Of a stretch of 15,000 nucleotides of DNA, positions 1 through 8,417 are shown piece after piece. How positions within the stretch are numbered: position 1 is the stretch's first letter; each line of letters starts with the position of its first letter. The position numbers were made by a program, and so were the translations under genes. Source of the DNA: Actinidia chinensis (Eukaryota; Streptophyta; Magnoliopsida; Ericales; Actinidiaceae); contig CM018900.1 of NCBI GenBank assembly GCA_009663005.1, forward strand, positions 10,632,645-10,647,644, in the 5' to 3' direction. The notes under the pieces were generated by a model, which worked only from the letters and a program-made list of their open reading frames with translations, was not told the origin of the DNA and ran no database searches.

Positions 1-1071
1 TTATGCATAGCGGCTTACTTCTAATATTATTACTGATTTAATCAAAACGTGAAATGAGTGAAGTTATTATTTTTATTTTTTAAAAATTATTTATAACTTC
101 CAGATGCACAATTTTTAGAATGTAGCTATATATAGAGTTTTTTCCAGTTTGATGGCAAGATGATAATTTCAATGAATTTTGAGCAATGGAATTTCAAGTC
201 AGGTCCACCCATTTTTTTTTTGGAAATAGCTTAAGTAAAACTAACCACACTTTGTCATTACTAAAGGTAAAAAACGGATTTTGGTGAAACTCCATTGTTT
301 AAGGCTTAAAAAGGGGGAAAAATCATTTTAGAAAATAATTATTTTGTTAATTTCTTAATCAATTTGATTCTGATTTAAGCAAAAATTCCTGAGTTTATGT
401 TTGTTTATCTTTTCAGTTTTATAATTTTTATAATTTCTTAATTTCATACTTAGATTGGTTAGCAATTACCTTTTCTTAGTTCTTTCTTGATAGGATTAAG
501 GTTTTTAAAGCCTTTAGCTCATCATTTTAATTTCAAATCTGATTATTAATATTGTGAGAGAAAACTTCTCTTATATCTTGTACTTGCGAATTATTTTTGT
601 GTGCTTGCTTCATCCTGTACTTATGAATGATTTTTTTATTAGTCCCATCTTTCACCATCTCTCTTAAAATCAATTGGTGTTAGAGAAAATTTTGACTTTT
701 GTACTTACGAATTATACTTGTGTTCGTGACATTCAATCCACTGTCGATGCAGATCTAATTACAATGATGCGGATTGCTTTTTACCCTATAACCTAACACT
801 TTTGTTCTTATTATTCTTACTCTTTCACCTTTTCTAATGACAATGCTCATTCATTACAAGTTGAATGACACTGTACCAACATATATGCATCATCTTCATC
901 ATCCTCATGTGTGAATCCTCCTTGTATACAGGGGGGCACACAGTGGTTGGCCACCTCTTTTCCAGACAAACAAACATGGGGACATGCAACCACACTTTGT
1001 AGCTATCAACTTTATGATCATGTATTAGTTTTACATAAAGAATTTGGAATTTGATGTGCCATTTGAAGCAT
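1..1071. other. AT-rich intergenic DNA
   Basis: No gene is supported here. The stretch is AT-rich with many homopolymer runs. It holds a diverged direct repeat (551-739, listed separately). A less AT-rich patch at about 895-1010 falls inside a 111-codon antisense open frame with no recognisable domain. Confidence 0.6.
551..739 (+). repeat. Diverged direct repeat, two copies of about 65 bp
   Basis: Copy 1 (about 551-616) and copy 2 (about 675-739) share the same order of blocks: GAGAGAAAA or TAGAGAAAA, then TTGTACTT(G/A)CGAATTAT, then TTGTGT(G/T)C(T/G)TG, then a CAATCC/CATCC-like end. They differ at many positions, so the duplication is old. A related fragment with CTTGTGCGTGACTTAATTAT occurs near 2153-2190. 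The copies may derive from an old retroelement, but no terminal structure is visible. Confidence 0.45.
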
Positions 1072-1111
1072 TGTGTTGGTGTCTTTACACTAGCACCAAG
1101 ACACCAACACA
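1072..1111. repeat. Perfect 14-bp inverted repeat with 12-nt loop
   Basis: TGTGTTGGTGTCTT (1072-1085) is the exact reverse complement of AAGACACCAACACA (1098-1111), separated by 12 nt. Transcribed from either strand it would form a tight hairpin. Flanking bases allow only partial further pairing (GAAG and CAT blocks with a bulge). No known microRNA sequence is recognised in it. Confidence 0.85.
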
Positions 1112-2252
1112 TGATGTGTCTTCTACAGAAGTTGTAATGGAAGCCCAAGAGAAAACTCCAAACAAACAATTAGTTCACATTTAAAGCAACTAAAAACATG
1201 ATATGCATTATTGGAATTATTCTATCTGACAATTACATGAGTTGTTGTGGTTTTAAAGCAATTTTATGCTATGCATTGTTATAGTCATTAATAAGCTATG
1301 GCTATATGTGTTTATGCAAATTTAATTTTGAGCCCTTATATGTGTTTATGGGTCTTTATTTCATATAAGTTACAAATGCACCTATCTATGTATATTGAGG
1401 AAGAGAAAGAATAGTTTTTATAAGAGAGAAGTTTTCATTGTACAAAGAGATTGAATTTGGAAATAGTATTAGAGATTTCACTATTTTAATTTTTATAGTT
1501 TCTAAACAACTCAGTTCAGGAAGATCGAGTTTACGTAAATTTGTTTAAGTTTTTATTAATCTCTATACTATTTTTCATTTATGTTATTAAACTTTTTGGC
1601 TAACGTTAACTTTTATATTTTTAGAATTTCTAGGTATCCCATAAATTGTTTAAAAATAATTTTATTTTTATAATATTGTATAAAATCAAATTTTGTAAGT
1701 AATTCTCTTACACGTGTAAATGATAAAGATGATGAGGTTATAAGCAGCATAAAACACATCATATGCAAAATTATGTGAATTTTCGGTGGTTAAGGGAAAC
1801 TCCAACAGCTGATGAATTATTAGTCAAGCTTTGCACACTAATAATATCTGGTTGTGATAAAATATAAAAAAAATCCCAAATGTAATCAAGAGAATGAATG
1901 ATGAATCCATATCCATCTCACCGACCAGAAAAAATACAGGGCATGAATTGGTGAGCTTGTCGGATGTTGCAAATGTATCATTATAAATTAAATCTTTTGA
2001 CTAAATAGAACTTTTTTAAATGAAACAAGATGAATTTTTGTTCAAATGAGAATTACAAACATTTGTGCTCAATCATGCTTTGTGTGATGTGTGCTAGCCT
2101 ATTTGATTCCAACCTAGGTTGAGTCAGTCCTGTGAATGAGTTAATTTGTACCTTGTGCGTGACTTAATTATACTCGTACTTGTTATGGATTATGCCTTAT
2201 AAAATAAAAAAAAAAGAATTTTAAAGGAAAATTGTTAAATACTTACAACCAA
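1112..2252. other. AT-rich intergenic DNA
   Basis: I see no coding exon, RNA gene or clear transposon end here. The stretch is AT-rich throughout, with only short frames in all six readings. Confidence 0.55.
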
Positions 2253-2272
2253 ATAGATAGATAGATAGATAG
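2253..2272 (+). repeat. (ATAG)5 microsatellite
   Basis: Five perfect ATAG units in tandem. A tetranucleotide tract of this kind in plant intergenic DNA is usually length-variable between individuals. Confidence 0.95.
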
Positions 2273-2388
2273 CACATTAAAAGTAATAAATCAATTGCTA
2301 CTGCATTCTTCATTTTGTTGATTGAAAGAGAATCCATTGATTAAAATGCGATTTCCTATAATGACTCCGACAGTTGATAGCCCCTTCA

Positions 2389-2426
2389 AGAGTAGCGGGT
2401 CGTTGCCAGAGTAGCGGGTCGTTGCC
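2389..2426 (+). repeat. Perfect 19-bp tandem duplication
   Basis: The unit AGAGTAGCGGGTCGTTGCC occurs twice head to tail (2389-2407 and 2408-2426) with no mismatch. It is much more GC-rich than its surroundings, so the duplication looks recent. No function is recognised. Confidence 0.95.
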
Positions 2427-2945
2427 AAAAACTCCGAATTCAAATTAGGATTCATCCAATTTCAACTCAAAGACATGCATGTATATCTCTGCTTGTGTCC
2501 TACACAATGCTATATGAGTGTCAAACGACCCTACAATCTCTCATAATCTCACTACTCTTGGCCGTGCCAAACACACCTATAATCGTCTCGTATTATGCCG
2601 CATCGTAACAATCACATGCCCAATACTTCATTTTGAGTGAATTATTTTTAGTTCATATTGAGAGCAATTTTAGTTGATTGAAAGCTGCATCATTTGGTCT
2701 AATTATAAAAGCAAATGACTAATTTAATTAACTTTATATTTTCTTTATTTAGTCCAAAAGTATCAAATTATTAGTTATATATATCTAAACAAATAAATTT
2801 ATTTAGCTGAAATATTTTTCCAAGATTATTATATAGAGTACATTAAAGTGACCAATGTGTGCCTAGGATTGTAGAGTCGTCATTTAGCCCAACTTGGTTT
2901 AAGTTTTTTGGATTTTTTTAGTTGATTTTAGTGAATTTTTTTACT
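2427..2945. other. Intergenic DNA without recognisable genes
   Basis: The left part (to about 2625) is less AT-rich but has stops in every frame and no domain I recognise. The remainder is AT-rich and leads into the foldback arm at 2946. Confidence 0.5.
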
Positions 2946-3170
2946 GTTCAAAATTTTATATTTTTTCAGTTTCTCTTAACGAGGGAGTCCAAAAATATAT
3001 ATTTCTTTTATTTAATTCGAAAAAAAGTTTACTAAGGATGAACCAAAATTATTTTTGACAAAAAACCCCCTCTAAAAGTGGTTTCTAGTGTTTTTTAAAA
3101 AATTAAATAGAATTTTTATATTTTCAAATTCTTTTCGTTAAGAAAGATCGAAAAAATATAAAATTTGAAT
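2946..3170. mobile_element. Foldback (inverted-repeat) element, class uncertain
   Basis: Arm 1 (2946-2981) and arm 2 (3136-3170) are reverse complements with few mismatches and one indel. Both share the core TTTTATATTTTTTC and the block CTTAACG. Weaker complementarity continues inward (blocks after CTTAACGA) and outward (T/A-rich blocks to about 2880 and 3260), so the whole region could fold into an imperfect hairpin. No coding capacity and no certain target-site duplication are seen. It may be a non-autonomous MITE or a palindromic rearrangement. Confidence 0.55.
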
Positions 3171-4384
3171 TAAACGATAAAAAAAAATTTTAAAATAAAA
3201 AATAATTAAAAAATCAAAATAATTAAAAAGTCAAAAAAAAACGAAAAAACATTACCCTAAATTGGACCTTAATATCCAACAGTTTTTTCTATGTAATTTG
3301 AATCATGTTCCATCACCGCAGTCTGACGAAGTGTAGCAGTCTCACAAAATGACTGGTAGACAGGTCGAGTCTACACAGTATTTGTCTACAAGTACTGCCT
3401 GCCGAGAGAGAGAAGGGAACCTATAAAGACACTAAATCTAGTAATGGTCTAAACAAAGGATTCGGAGGATCCGAACTCACCTGATCTTTACCAATAAAGA
3501 TTTAACGAGAGTCCCATTTTATTCCCCTCAAAACTCACAAGTGTATATGGAGTGAATATTATTTTATTTCTATTATTACACTATGCTCCTTCAAATTTTA
3601 TACTCCTTACTAATTTGAATTGTAGGGTGGTTTGGATTAGATTTTTTGTTAATTTATTTTGAATATATTAGGGGTACATTTATTTCGAGTGATTTAATGT
3701 AAGTGTATGAGAGCTTTTTTGGATAGTTTCTTTTTCAATTTTACATAAAAAAATCATAAAGTGTTTTTTTTTATTTTTTTTATTTATTTGTTTACCCCAA
3801 ACGGAGCACATAGTAAAATTAATGAGATATAGTTTTATTCTGAACTCTGATCTGAAAAGTTTATTTTATAAAAATTTTAAGAAAACCATTAATGTAAAAA
3901 ATTATTTTTAATAGAATATTTAGTTATATAATCAAATTACATTTGGTCTGGTTTGAAACAAAATAGATTTTTAGTAGTTTTTGGTGTATTTTTTTTACCT
4001 TTTAAATTCCACTGATTATAACGTATTTAAAAAATAAAAAAAAAATATCTGAAAGATAAAAGTATAAATAATTCAAAAATATAAAAACGGGAGATATATT
4101 CTAAATATTATAATTTGTAATTTCAACAAAAGTAATCAATTCATGTGATTACTACTATACCCGAACAAAGTGATTTAAACCCTTATACTCTAAAAAATTA
4201 TAGTAAGTTATCATTTTGGCTTTGATTTTTATATTTTTTAATCGTAATATATTTTTTATAAAAAAAATTAAATTAAATAATTATTTTTATTCAGATATTT
4301 TTACTACATAAAATGATATTTTCTCAATTTTTTAGTAACTTGTAATATGTATGAGACTGAAAAAGTATTCTCTCTCACTAATAT
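3171..4384. other. AT-rich intergenic DNA with one less AT-rich patch
   Basis: Most of this is extremely AT-rich. The patch at about 3300-3540 has more G and C and contains a small palindrome (TTCGGA/TCCGAA around 3460) and GTAGACA/TGTCTAC blocks. It resembles eroded transposon sequence but has no open frame of note. A weak terminus-like motif pair (TGGTTTGGA near 3629 and CCCCAAACGGAGC near 3796) is too imperfect to call. Confidence 0.45.
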
Positions 4385-4498
4385 TGTGTTTGAATTCTGA
4401 ATGTAATGAGATAAAATAAAATGATAATAAAAAAAATAATTGATTCAAGTGTTTGAGATCCTTAAATTTTTTTTAATAATTTTTTTTATCCAAACACA
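4385..4498. mobile_element. Short MITE-like element
   Basis: The 114-bp stretch is bounded by the perfect 8-bp inverted repeat TGTGTTTG (4385-4392) and CAAACACA (4491-4498). The interior is AT-rich and non-coding. GTTTGG-type termini are common in plant Tourist and hAT-derived MITEs. The termini are short and no target duplication is clear, so the call rests on the ends and on similarity to the better elements at 5439, 7587 and 10580. Confidence 0.4.
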
Positions 4499-4524
4499 GA
4501 TAAAAAGTAAGGATAGAGAAAGCG

Positions 4525-4533
4525 CTATATGCA
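4525..4533 (+). promoter_or_regulatory. Candidate TATA box for the MIR319 transcription unit
   Basis: CTATATGCA lies ahead of a region with plant leader features: the purine/pyrimidine-biased (TC)n tracts at 4637-4650 and 4756-4775, and an AAACCCTAA-type telo-box (complement of TTAGGGTTT) at 4813-4821. A start near 4555-4560 would be at the usual spacing. The same decamer GCTATATGCA recurs at 5961-5970 closer to the hairpin, so the true start cannot be chosen from sequence alone. Confidence 0.4.
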
Positions 4534-4636
4534 TTTACACATTCCTTGGTGCCTGAAAGACACCACCACCATCATCATATTCATATCCTGAAAAAAAATC
4601 TTCAGATAAAAAGAAAGAAACCCCAAAGAAATCCAA

Positions 4637-4650
4637 TCTCTCTCTCTCTC
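4637..4650 (+). repeat. (TC)7 microsatellite in putative 5' leader
   Basis: Seven TC units. Pyrimidine-rich dinucleotide tracts are typical of plant core promoters and 5' leaders. A longer copy follows at 4756-4775. Confidence 0.9.
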
Positions 4651-4706
4651 TTGCCAGATTTGTAAAGATCTTCATATAATATCGCTTTCCTTTTTTTCTG
4701 ACTCTC

Positions 4707-4802
4707 ATGGACAGCGACCCATCACCTCCCTCTGTCTGTTCAAACTCTTCCGTAATCTCTCTCTCTCTCTCTCTCCAACTTTTCCTTTCCTATTTTGTTT
4801 GA
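4707..4802 (+). CDS. Small ORF in putative MIR319 leader (speculative)
   Basis: An ATG at 4707 opens a 31-codon frame ending in TGA at 4800-4802. The translation starts MDSDPSPPSVCSNSS and continues as an S/L-alternating run produced by the (TC)10 repeat. If transcription starts near 4555 this would be the first ATG of the primary transcript. Some plant pri-miRNAs encode short regulatory peptides (miPEPs) from the first ORF of the leader. I see no sequence conservation evidence, and the repeat-driven composition argues for chance. Recorded as a candidate only. Confidence 0.15.
   Translation: MDSDPSPPSVCSNSSVISLSLSLQLFLSYFV
4756..4775 (+). repeat. (TC)10 microsatellite
   Basis: Ten perfect TC units inside the putative leader. 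Length changes here would change the frame of the 4707-4802 ORF. Confidence 0.95.
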
Positions 4803-4812
4803 GTCATTGAAA

Positions 4813-4821
4813 TTAGGGTTT
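4813..4821 (+). promoter_or_regulatory. Telo-box
   Basis: TTAGGGTTT is the reverse complement of the plant telo-box AAACCCTAA, a motif enriched near transcription starts of growth-related plant genes. A second, longer telomere-like run is at 5368-5381. Confidence 0.45.
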
Positions 4822-5040
4822 GAACTGACCATCATTGCTGCCATTGGTTTTTTCCACTGCTTAAATAATCTGCTAGAAAATTTGTTAGCTCTAATGAAAT
4901 CTCTTTATTTCTATTATTTAGGTGCACAATGCACGAGAAGGTACTATTTTTTTTATCTTTAGATTCTGTGAAAAAAAGCAAACACTTAACCTCTAGATTT
5001 AAAGTTTTTCTTGTGTGGGGGGAAATCTCTGATCTCAAAT

Positions 5041-5220
5041 ATTTTGGTAATGCATGATCTTATGTGTTTATATATATGCAATATATGTGTTGTTTGATCT
5101 AGATCAGAGATCTTGGTAATGCATGATCTTATTGTTATAACTAGCAATATATGTGTTGTTTGATCTCATTAATTGTTATAACTATGCAATATATGTGTTG
5201 TTTGATCTCATTAATTTTAT
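5041..5220 (+). repeat. Nested tandem repeat upstream of MIR319
   Basis: The 23-bp core GCAATATATGTGTTGTTTG plus ATCT occurs three times without mismatch (5078-5100, 5144-5166, 5186-5208). The first two copies are 66 bp apart and also share TTGGTAATGCATGATCTTA upstream. The last two are 42 bp apart and share ATTGTTATAACTA upstream and CATTAATT downstream. The pattern implies two successive duplications of different length. Palindromes such as GATCTAGATC (5096-5105) sit at the junctions. Confidence 0.9.
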
Positions 5221-5367
5221 TTTATTTATTTTTTATTTTTTGTAGTTTGATCTGAACTTTACTCATTGGTATCTGGTTATTTAGGTTCAAATGCAAAATG
5301 TTTTTTTTTTCTTCTTGTATTAATAATATATTTTAGTGCTTTTCTTCCTTGGGGTAACTTCAGTTGT

Positions 5368-5381
5368 TAGGGTTAGGGTTT
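5368..5381 (+). promoter_or_regulatory. Double telomere-like motif
   Basis: TTAGGGTTAGGGTT contains two overlapping telo-box units. It is too short to be a true interstitial telomere array. As a telo-box it could bind Myb-type or TRB proteins near a start site. Confidence 0.4.
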
Positions 5382-5438
5382 CATGCAAACAATACTTTGT
5401 CTATTTAGGAAACAACAACTCTCTTGTGCTTGACTTAA

Positions 5439-5586
5439 GCTATGTTTGGATCAAGGATTTTTTGAGGGCTTTACAAAAGTAAAGAGAATGGGAGGCAACC
5501 AAAAAATATAATGCTTAGCTCTTTCACTTTATAGTCCTTTTGTCTTTCTGTTTTCTTTTTTCTCGATAGATCGCTTCAAACACAGC
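5439..5586. mobile_element. Tourist-like MITE remnant
   Basis: The left end GCTATGTTTGGA (5439-5450) and right end TTCAAACACAGC (5575-5586) are imperfect inverted repeats sharing GCT(A/G)TGTTTG. TAA lies directly before the left end (5436-5438 region) and TAA is found one base beyond the right end, which fits a 3-bp PIF/Harbinger (Tourist) target duplication with slight erosion. The interior is non-coding. It lies between the two candidate promoters of MIR319. Confidence 0.5.
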
Positions 5587-5960
5587 CTAAACCTTGTGGG
5601 AGTCTGTTTTAAGATTGTCACTTCAATGGAAACATTCAAAATGGATTTATTCTTATGTTTGAGTACACCTAGAATCTTACAATGAGTAAAAAGAGCAAAG
5701 AGTTTTCGTATAATTTTGTAGTAAAATGCAATTATCTTCTTCAATGATTCATTTTTGTTATCCCCACAGCATGTTCTGATTTTTGGAAAAAATACTATTT
5801 TGTGATAAAATTGCATAATTATGAATAGTGATAATTAATTACATTGTAAATTTCTGTATCTCTAATCATTTTGTGCCTTTTTTCCCCTTTCTTTTTGATG
5901 TGGTAGTTTAGAAGAATAAACCAATTAAGAATAAACCATTAAGAAAATTATGTGAGAAAA

Positions 5961-5970
5961 GCTATATGCA
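5961..5970 (+). promoter_or_regulatory. Second candidate TATA box, proximal to MIR319
   Basis: GCTATATGCA followed by TAAATTA lies about 350 bp upstream of the hairpin base, a common distance for plant MIR genes. A start near 5995 would make the 24-codon frame at 6014-6088 (starting MHCTINFTT) the first ORF of the transcript. The alternative is the distal box at 4525. Confidence 0.4.
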
Positions 5971-6333
5971 TAAATTATCACAAACTAGAGTACAATTTAA
6001 GGGTGTTACTTTCATGCATTGCACCATTAATTTTACTACATCTTTACTAGTCATGAATTTTTGCAGTAATGATACGACTTCGATTTAATTTTGTTACTGA
6101 CTTATGTCTAGATGTTTATTCTTGTGTGACCAGCCTTAAAGTGTCTTTGTGGGAGGTTCCTCGTTCGAATTGATAGAGCAACGTCAGCATGCTGTAGTAA
6201 TCTAACTTACTAACTAACGATATCTTGTGGGAAAAAAATATTTGTTCTTGTGCTTTCTTTTTTATGACATGAATTCCAATTATAAAGCCCGTGGTTTGAA
6301 TATCGTGACACATATTCTTGAAAACGATATAAG

Positions 6334-6354
6334 TGAGCTTCCTTCAGTCCACTT
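6334..6354 (+). ncRNA. MIR319: miR319 star strand (5' arm)
   Basis: The segment containing GAGCTTCCTTCAGTCCA is complementary to the mature miRNA. The ends are inferred from a 21-nt duplex with 2-nt 3' overhangs against 6484-6504, so they may shift by one or two bases. Confidence 0.8.
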
Positions 6355-6483
6355 ATGGGGGGTGAAGGATTCGGAATTAGCTGCCGACTCATTCATTCAA
6401 ACGCAGTAGAAAACGGACTAGTTGATACTATTGTGAATGTGTGAATGATGCGGGAGATCAATTTCATCTTTTCTTTTCCATGC

Positions 6484-6504
6484 TTGGACTGAAGGGAGCT
6501 CCCT
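6484..6504 (+). ncRNA. MIR319: Mature miR319 (miR319a/b type)
   Basis: The 21 nt at this position, with core GGACTGAAGGGAGCTCC, match the conserved plant miR319 as I know it, including the 5' U and the CCCU end of the a/b type. The C at position 6 (TTGGAC) and the CTCCC end separate it from the related miR159, which has TTTGGATTG and ends CTCTA. It lies on the 3' arm opposite the predicted star strand. Confidence 0.97.
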
Positions 6505-6515
6505 TTTATCCTTTT

Positions 6516-7586
6516 TTTCGCCCCACTTCCACTACTAATTATGTTCAGATTATTTTCGGAGCAGATCGTTGATATACTTATGAATTTGAATTGCTAATTC
6601 CGCATTTTTCTCTCTGTTACTTATCAATCTGTTTTTGTTGTTTTAAATAGTCTTGTACTACTTGCATATTTGAATTTGACAGATATTCGCTTCAGTAATT
6701 CTTAAAAACTTGTTACGACTTGGTTTAATCTTAACTATCTTTCCTTGATTCTATTAATTGGGATTAGGTAGTCATCCATTGTCTTTTGTTGTTATTCAAC
6801 AAGTTGTTCCGGTTAACATAAATAGGTGTATTTGTCAAAACTTCTCGATAGTAGATTTTAGGTTTTGACCCCGGAAATTGTGTTATCTTGTATGACATAG
6901 TTTTTATTTCTGATTGTGGGGGAAAAAAAACAACTTCGGAACTTGTTTAAATTCTCATTCTAAGAAGTTGCTATTTTGGTGCGTTTAAATCTGCTTTCAA
7001 TGACAAACACTCGCAATGATAATTTTCATTGAAATAATATTGTTTCTTCTAGGAAGCTTCCTTATATTGTTATCTTGCAAATTTTGATTAACACCATCAT
7101 TATTGTTGTTGTTTTGGCTTGGTCAATATCAACCAGCATATCAATTCTTGAAAACACATATTTCGTGTTTCTTTTGATAATTCATGTGGATGGTATTGTA
7201 TTTATCAGGTAAGATTCATTAATAAACATGCTTTATTAATTTTCCCTACATGTGGGATATTAATTTCAAACTTCACTTGCCTTGGTGTTGCTACTCATTG
7301 GAGAACACAGAATTGTTGGCTTGATTAGGAAAGATCACATGTAAAGAGTTCTATTACAGTAAAATTTGGCCTGCTTGATCACAATTCAGGAGGTATGTAT
7401 TTGATCTCTTCTCAAAACTCGAATCGAAATAGGAAAAATCTTATAAGTTTTCTTTATATTGTTGCAGATTTGTTGAGAACACTTCTTGGAAGGTCAGCCG
7501 CTTTCAATTCTTACTGCATAATGCCACTTTTTGTATTTGTGTTATTTTTGTTTTTGATTTTCTAAACCTAGTGTTTTTACTTTTGG
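6516..7586 (+). other. Putative 3' part of the pri-miR319 transcript
   Basis: No protein-coding exon is recognised. Several plant splice-site-like signals occur in order: a donor CAG/GTAAGA at about 7208-7214, a donor GAG/GTATGT at about 7390-7396, an acceptor TTGTTGCAG ending near 7468, and a donor AAG/GTCAGC after about 7491. Pri-miRNAs of plants are often spliced downstream of the hairpin, so these may mark non-coding exons. No polyadenylation site can be assigned with confidence. Confidence 0.3.
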
Positions 7587-7963
7587 GGCTGTGTTTGGAA
7601 CTATGAAAAGAAATGGAAAAGAAGGGAACATCATAATTTTCCTCTTCTTTTGTTTGGGTTTGAGTTTTTTTGGAGGGAAAACTAGTAAAAATTCGTTTTC
7701 TTTCTCATTTTATAAAACTTTCTTTTAACATTCTTCCCTCTTTCTTTCAATTTTCTTTTCCTTGTTTATTTAGCTTGTTTTGTTATTTTCTTTCTTCTTT
7801 CATCTAAAATCCAAGTTTTTTCTTTTCTCATTTTCTTTTCATTTCATTGCAAAAAAACAAACGACAATAAATAAACTAAATTTTCCTCAAGTCTTCATTT
7901 CAATTACTATTTAAATTTTCTCTTCCTTTCTAATTTTTCTTTCCACAAATTCCAAACATAGCC
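7587..7963. mobile_element. MITE-like element with 14-bp terminal inverted repeats
   Basis: The left end GGCTGTGTTTGGAA (7587-7600) matches the reverse complement of the right end TTCCAAACATAGCC (7950-7963) at 13 of 14 positions, with looser pairing inward over A/G-rich and T/C-rich halves. The interior has no coding capacity. TTA follows the right end but the left flank is not a clean match, so the target duplication is degraded. It resembles Tourist or hAT-type MITEs. Confidence 0.65.
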
Positions 7964-8386
7964 TTATTTTTGAAGAAAGGGAAAATGTTTCTACTACTAG
8001 CCCTTGGGTTCTTTTTCTTGCTATTTAACTGCATTCCCTTCATGCAAAGCATATGATCTAGTGAAGTTTGAAATATAATAGAAGAAAGAGTTTATTTATT
8101 TTTCTTTCATTAGTTATGCAAAGAAAAAGAAAAAAGGAAATAGAAATCCAACTACAAAAAATGAAAAATAAAATACCAAACTCTCTCATGATGCCACATT
8201 TTTATCTTTGGTTCATTAGTATACTTGTTATAATGGTATTTCTTATCCATTTTATGGTTTGTGTTTGTTTTTGTTTTTGGTGTTTTTATATACTAGCCCA
8301 GCTGTATCGCTATCAATCATTTACTCTTTGTAAAAGCTCTAGTTAATGCACAATTTTTATAAATTTTTATTTATTTTTATACATTT

Positions 8387-8391
<5 letters not shown>
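7964..8391. other. AT-rich intergenic DNA
   Basis: No gene is supported. A 92-codon + frame at 8068-8346 has a low-complexity K/E-rich start and an aromatic, hydrophobic end with no recognisable domain. Confidence 0.5.

Positions 8392-8417
<26 letters not shown>
8392..8417 (+). repeat. (AT)13 microsatellite
   Basis: Thirteen perfect AT units within longer A/T-only sequence. This is expected to be unstable in length. Confidence 0.95.

Larger units (their letters stand above)
6321..6515 (+). ncRNA. MIR319: MIR319 precursor hairpin (pre-miR319)
   Basis: This encodes the precursor of miR319, which guides AGO1 cleavage of CIN-type TCP transcription-factor mRNAs and so controls leaf growth, margin shape and senescence. 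The 5' arm (6335-6351) pairs without interruption over 17 bp (one G-U) with 6485-6501. The stem continues below through 6331-6333/6503-6505, 6326-6329/6507-6510 and 6321-6324/6512-6515, separated by single mismatches. A second duplex above the miRNA (6384-6386/6451-6453 and 6389-6396/6441-6448) is the conserved upper stem typical of MIR319 and MIR159 long hairpins, which are processed from loop to base. The length of about 195 nt fits the family. The miRNA is on the 3' arm as expected. Confidence 0.96.

Noticed and set aside
834..1169. Antisense open frame of 111 codons
   Set aside because: No recognisable domain, unusual composition rich in H, C, M and W, and it contains the 14-bp hairpin. 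Nothing supports translation.
3600..3815. Possible MITE with GTTTGG-like ends
   Set aside because: The proposed ends match over only a few bases and no target duplication is seen.
5529..5816. Antisense open frame of 95 codons
   Set aside because: Lysine-rich low-complexity product of AT-rich DNA that overlaps the end of a MITE-like element; no domain.
6150..6180. tRNA-like B-box sequence (TCGTTCGAATT)
   Set aside because: No matching A box, acceptor stem or anticodon arm is found at proper spacing; perhaps a SINE trace but unsupported.
6116..6409. Three overlapping open frames of 60-65 codons around the MIR319 5' arm
   Set aside because: They lie on both strands in different phases over the hairpin and its flank; the conservation here is explained by the microRNA.
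8068..8346. Open frame of 92 codons with a hydrophobic end
   Set aside because: The membrane-like stretch comes from T-rich codons; no homologous family recognised and no leader or splice context.
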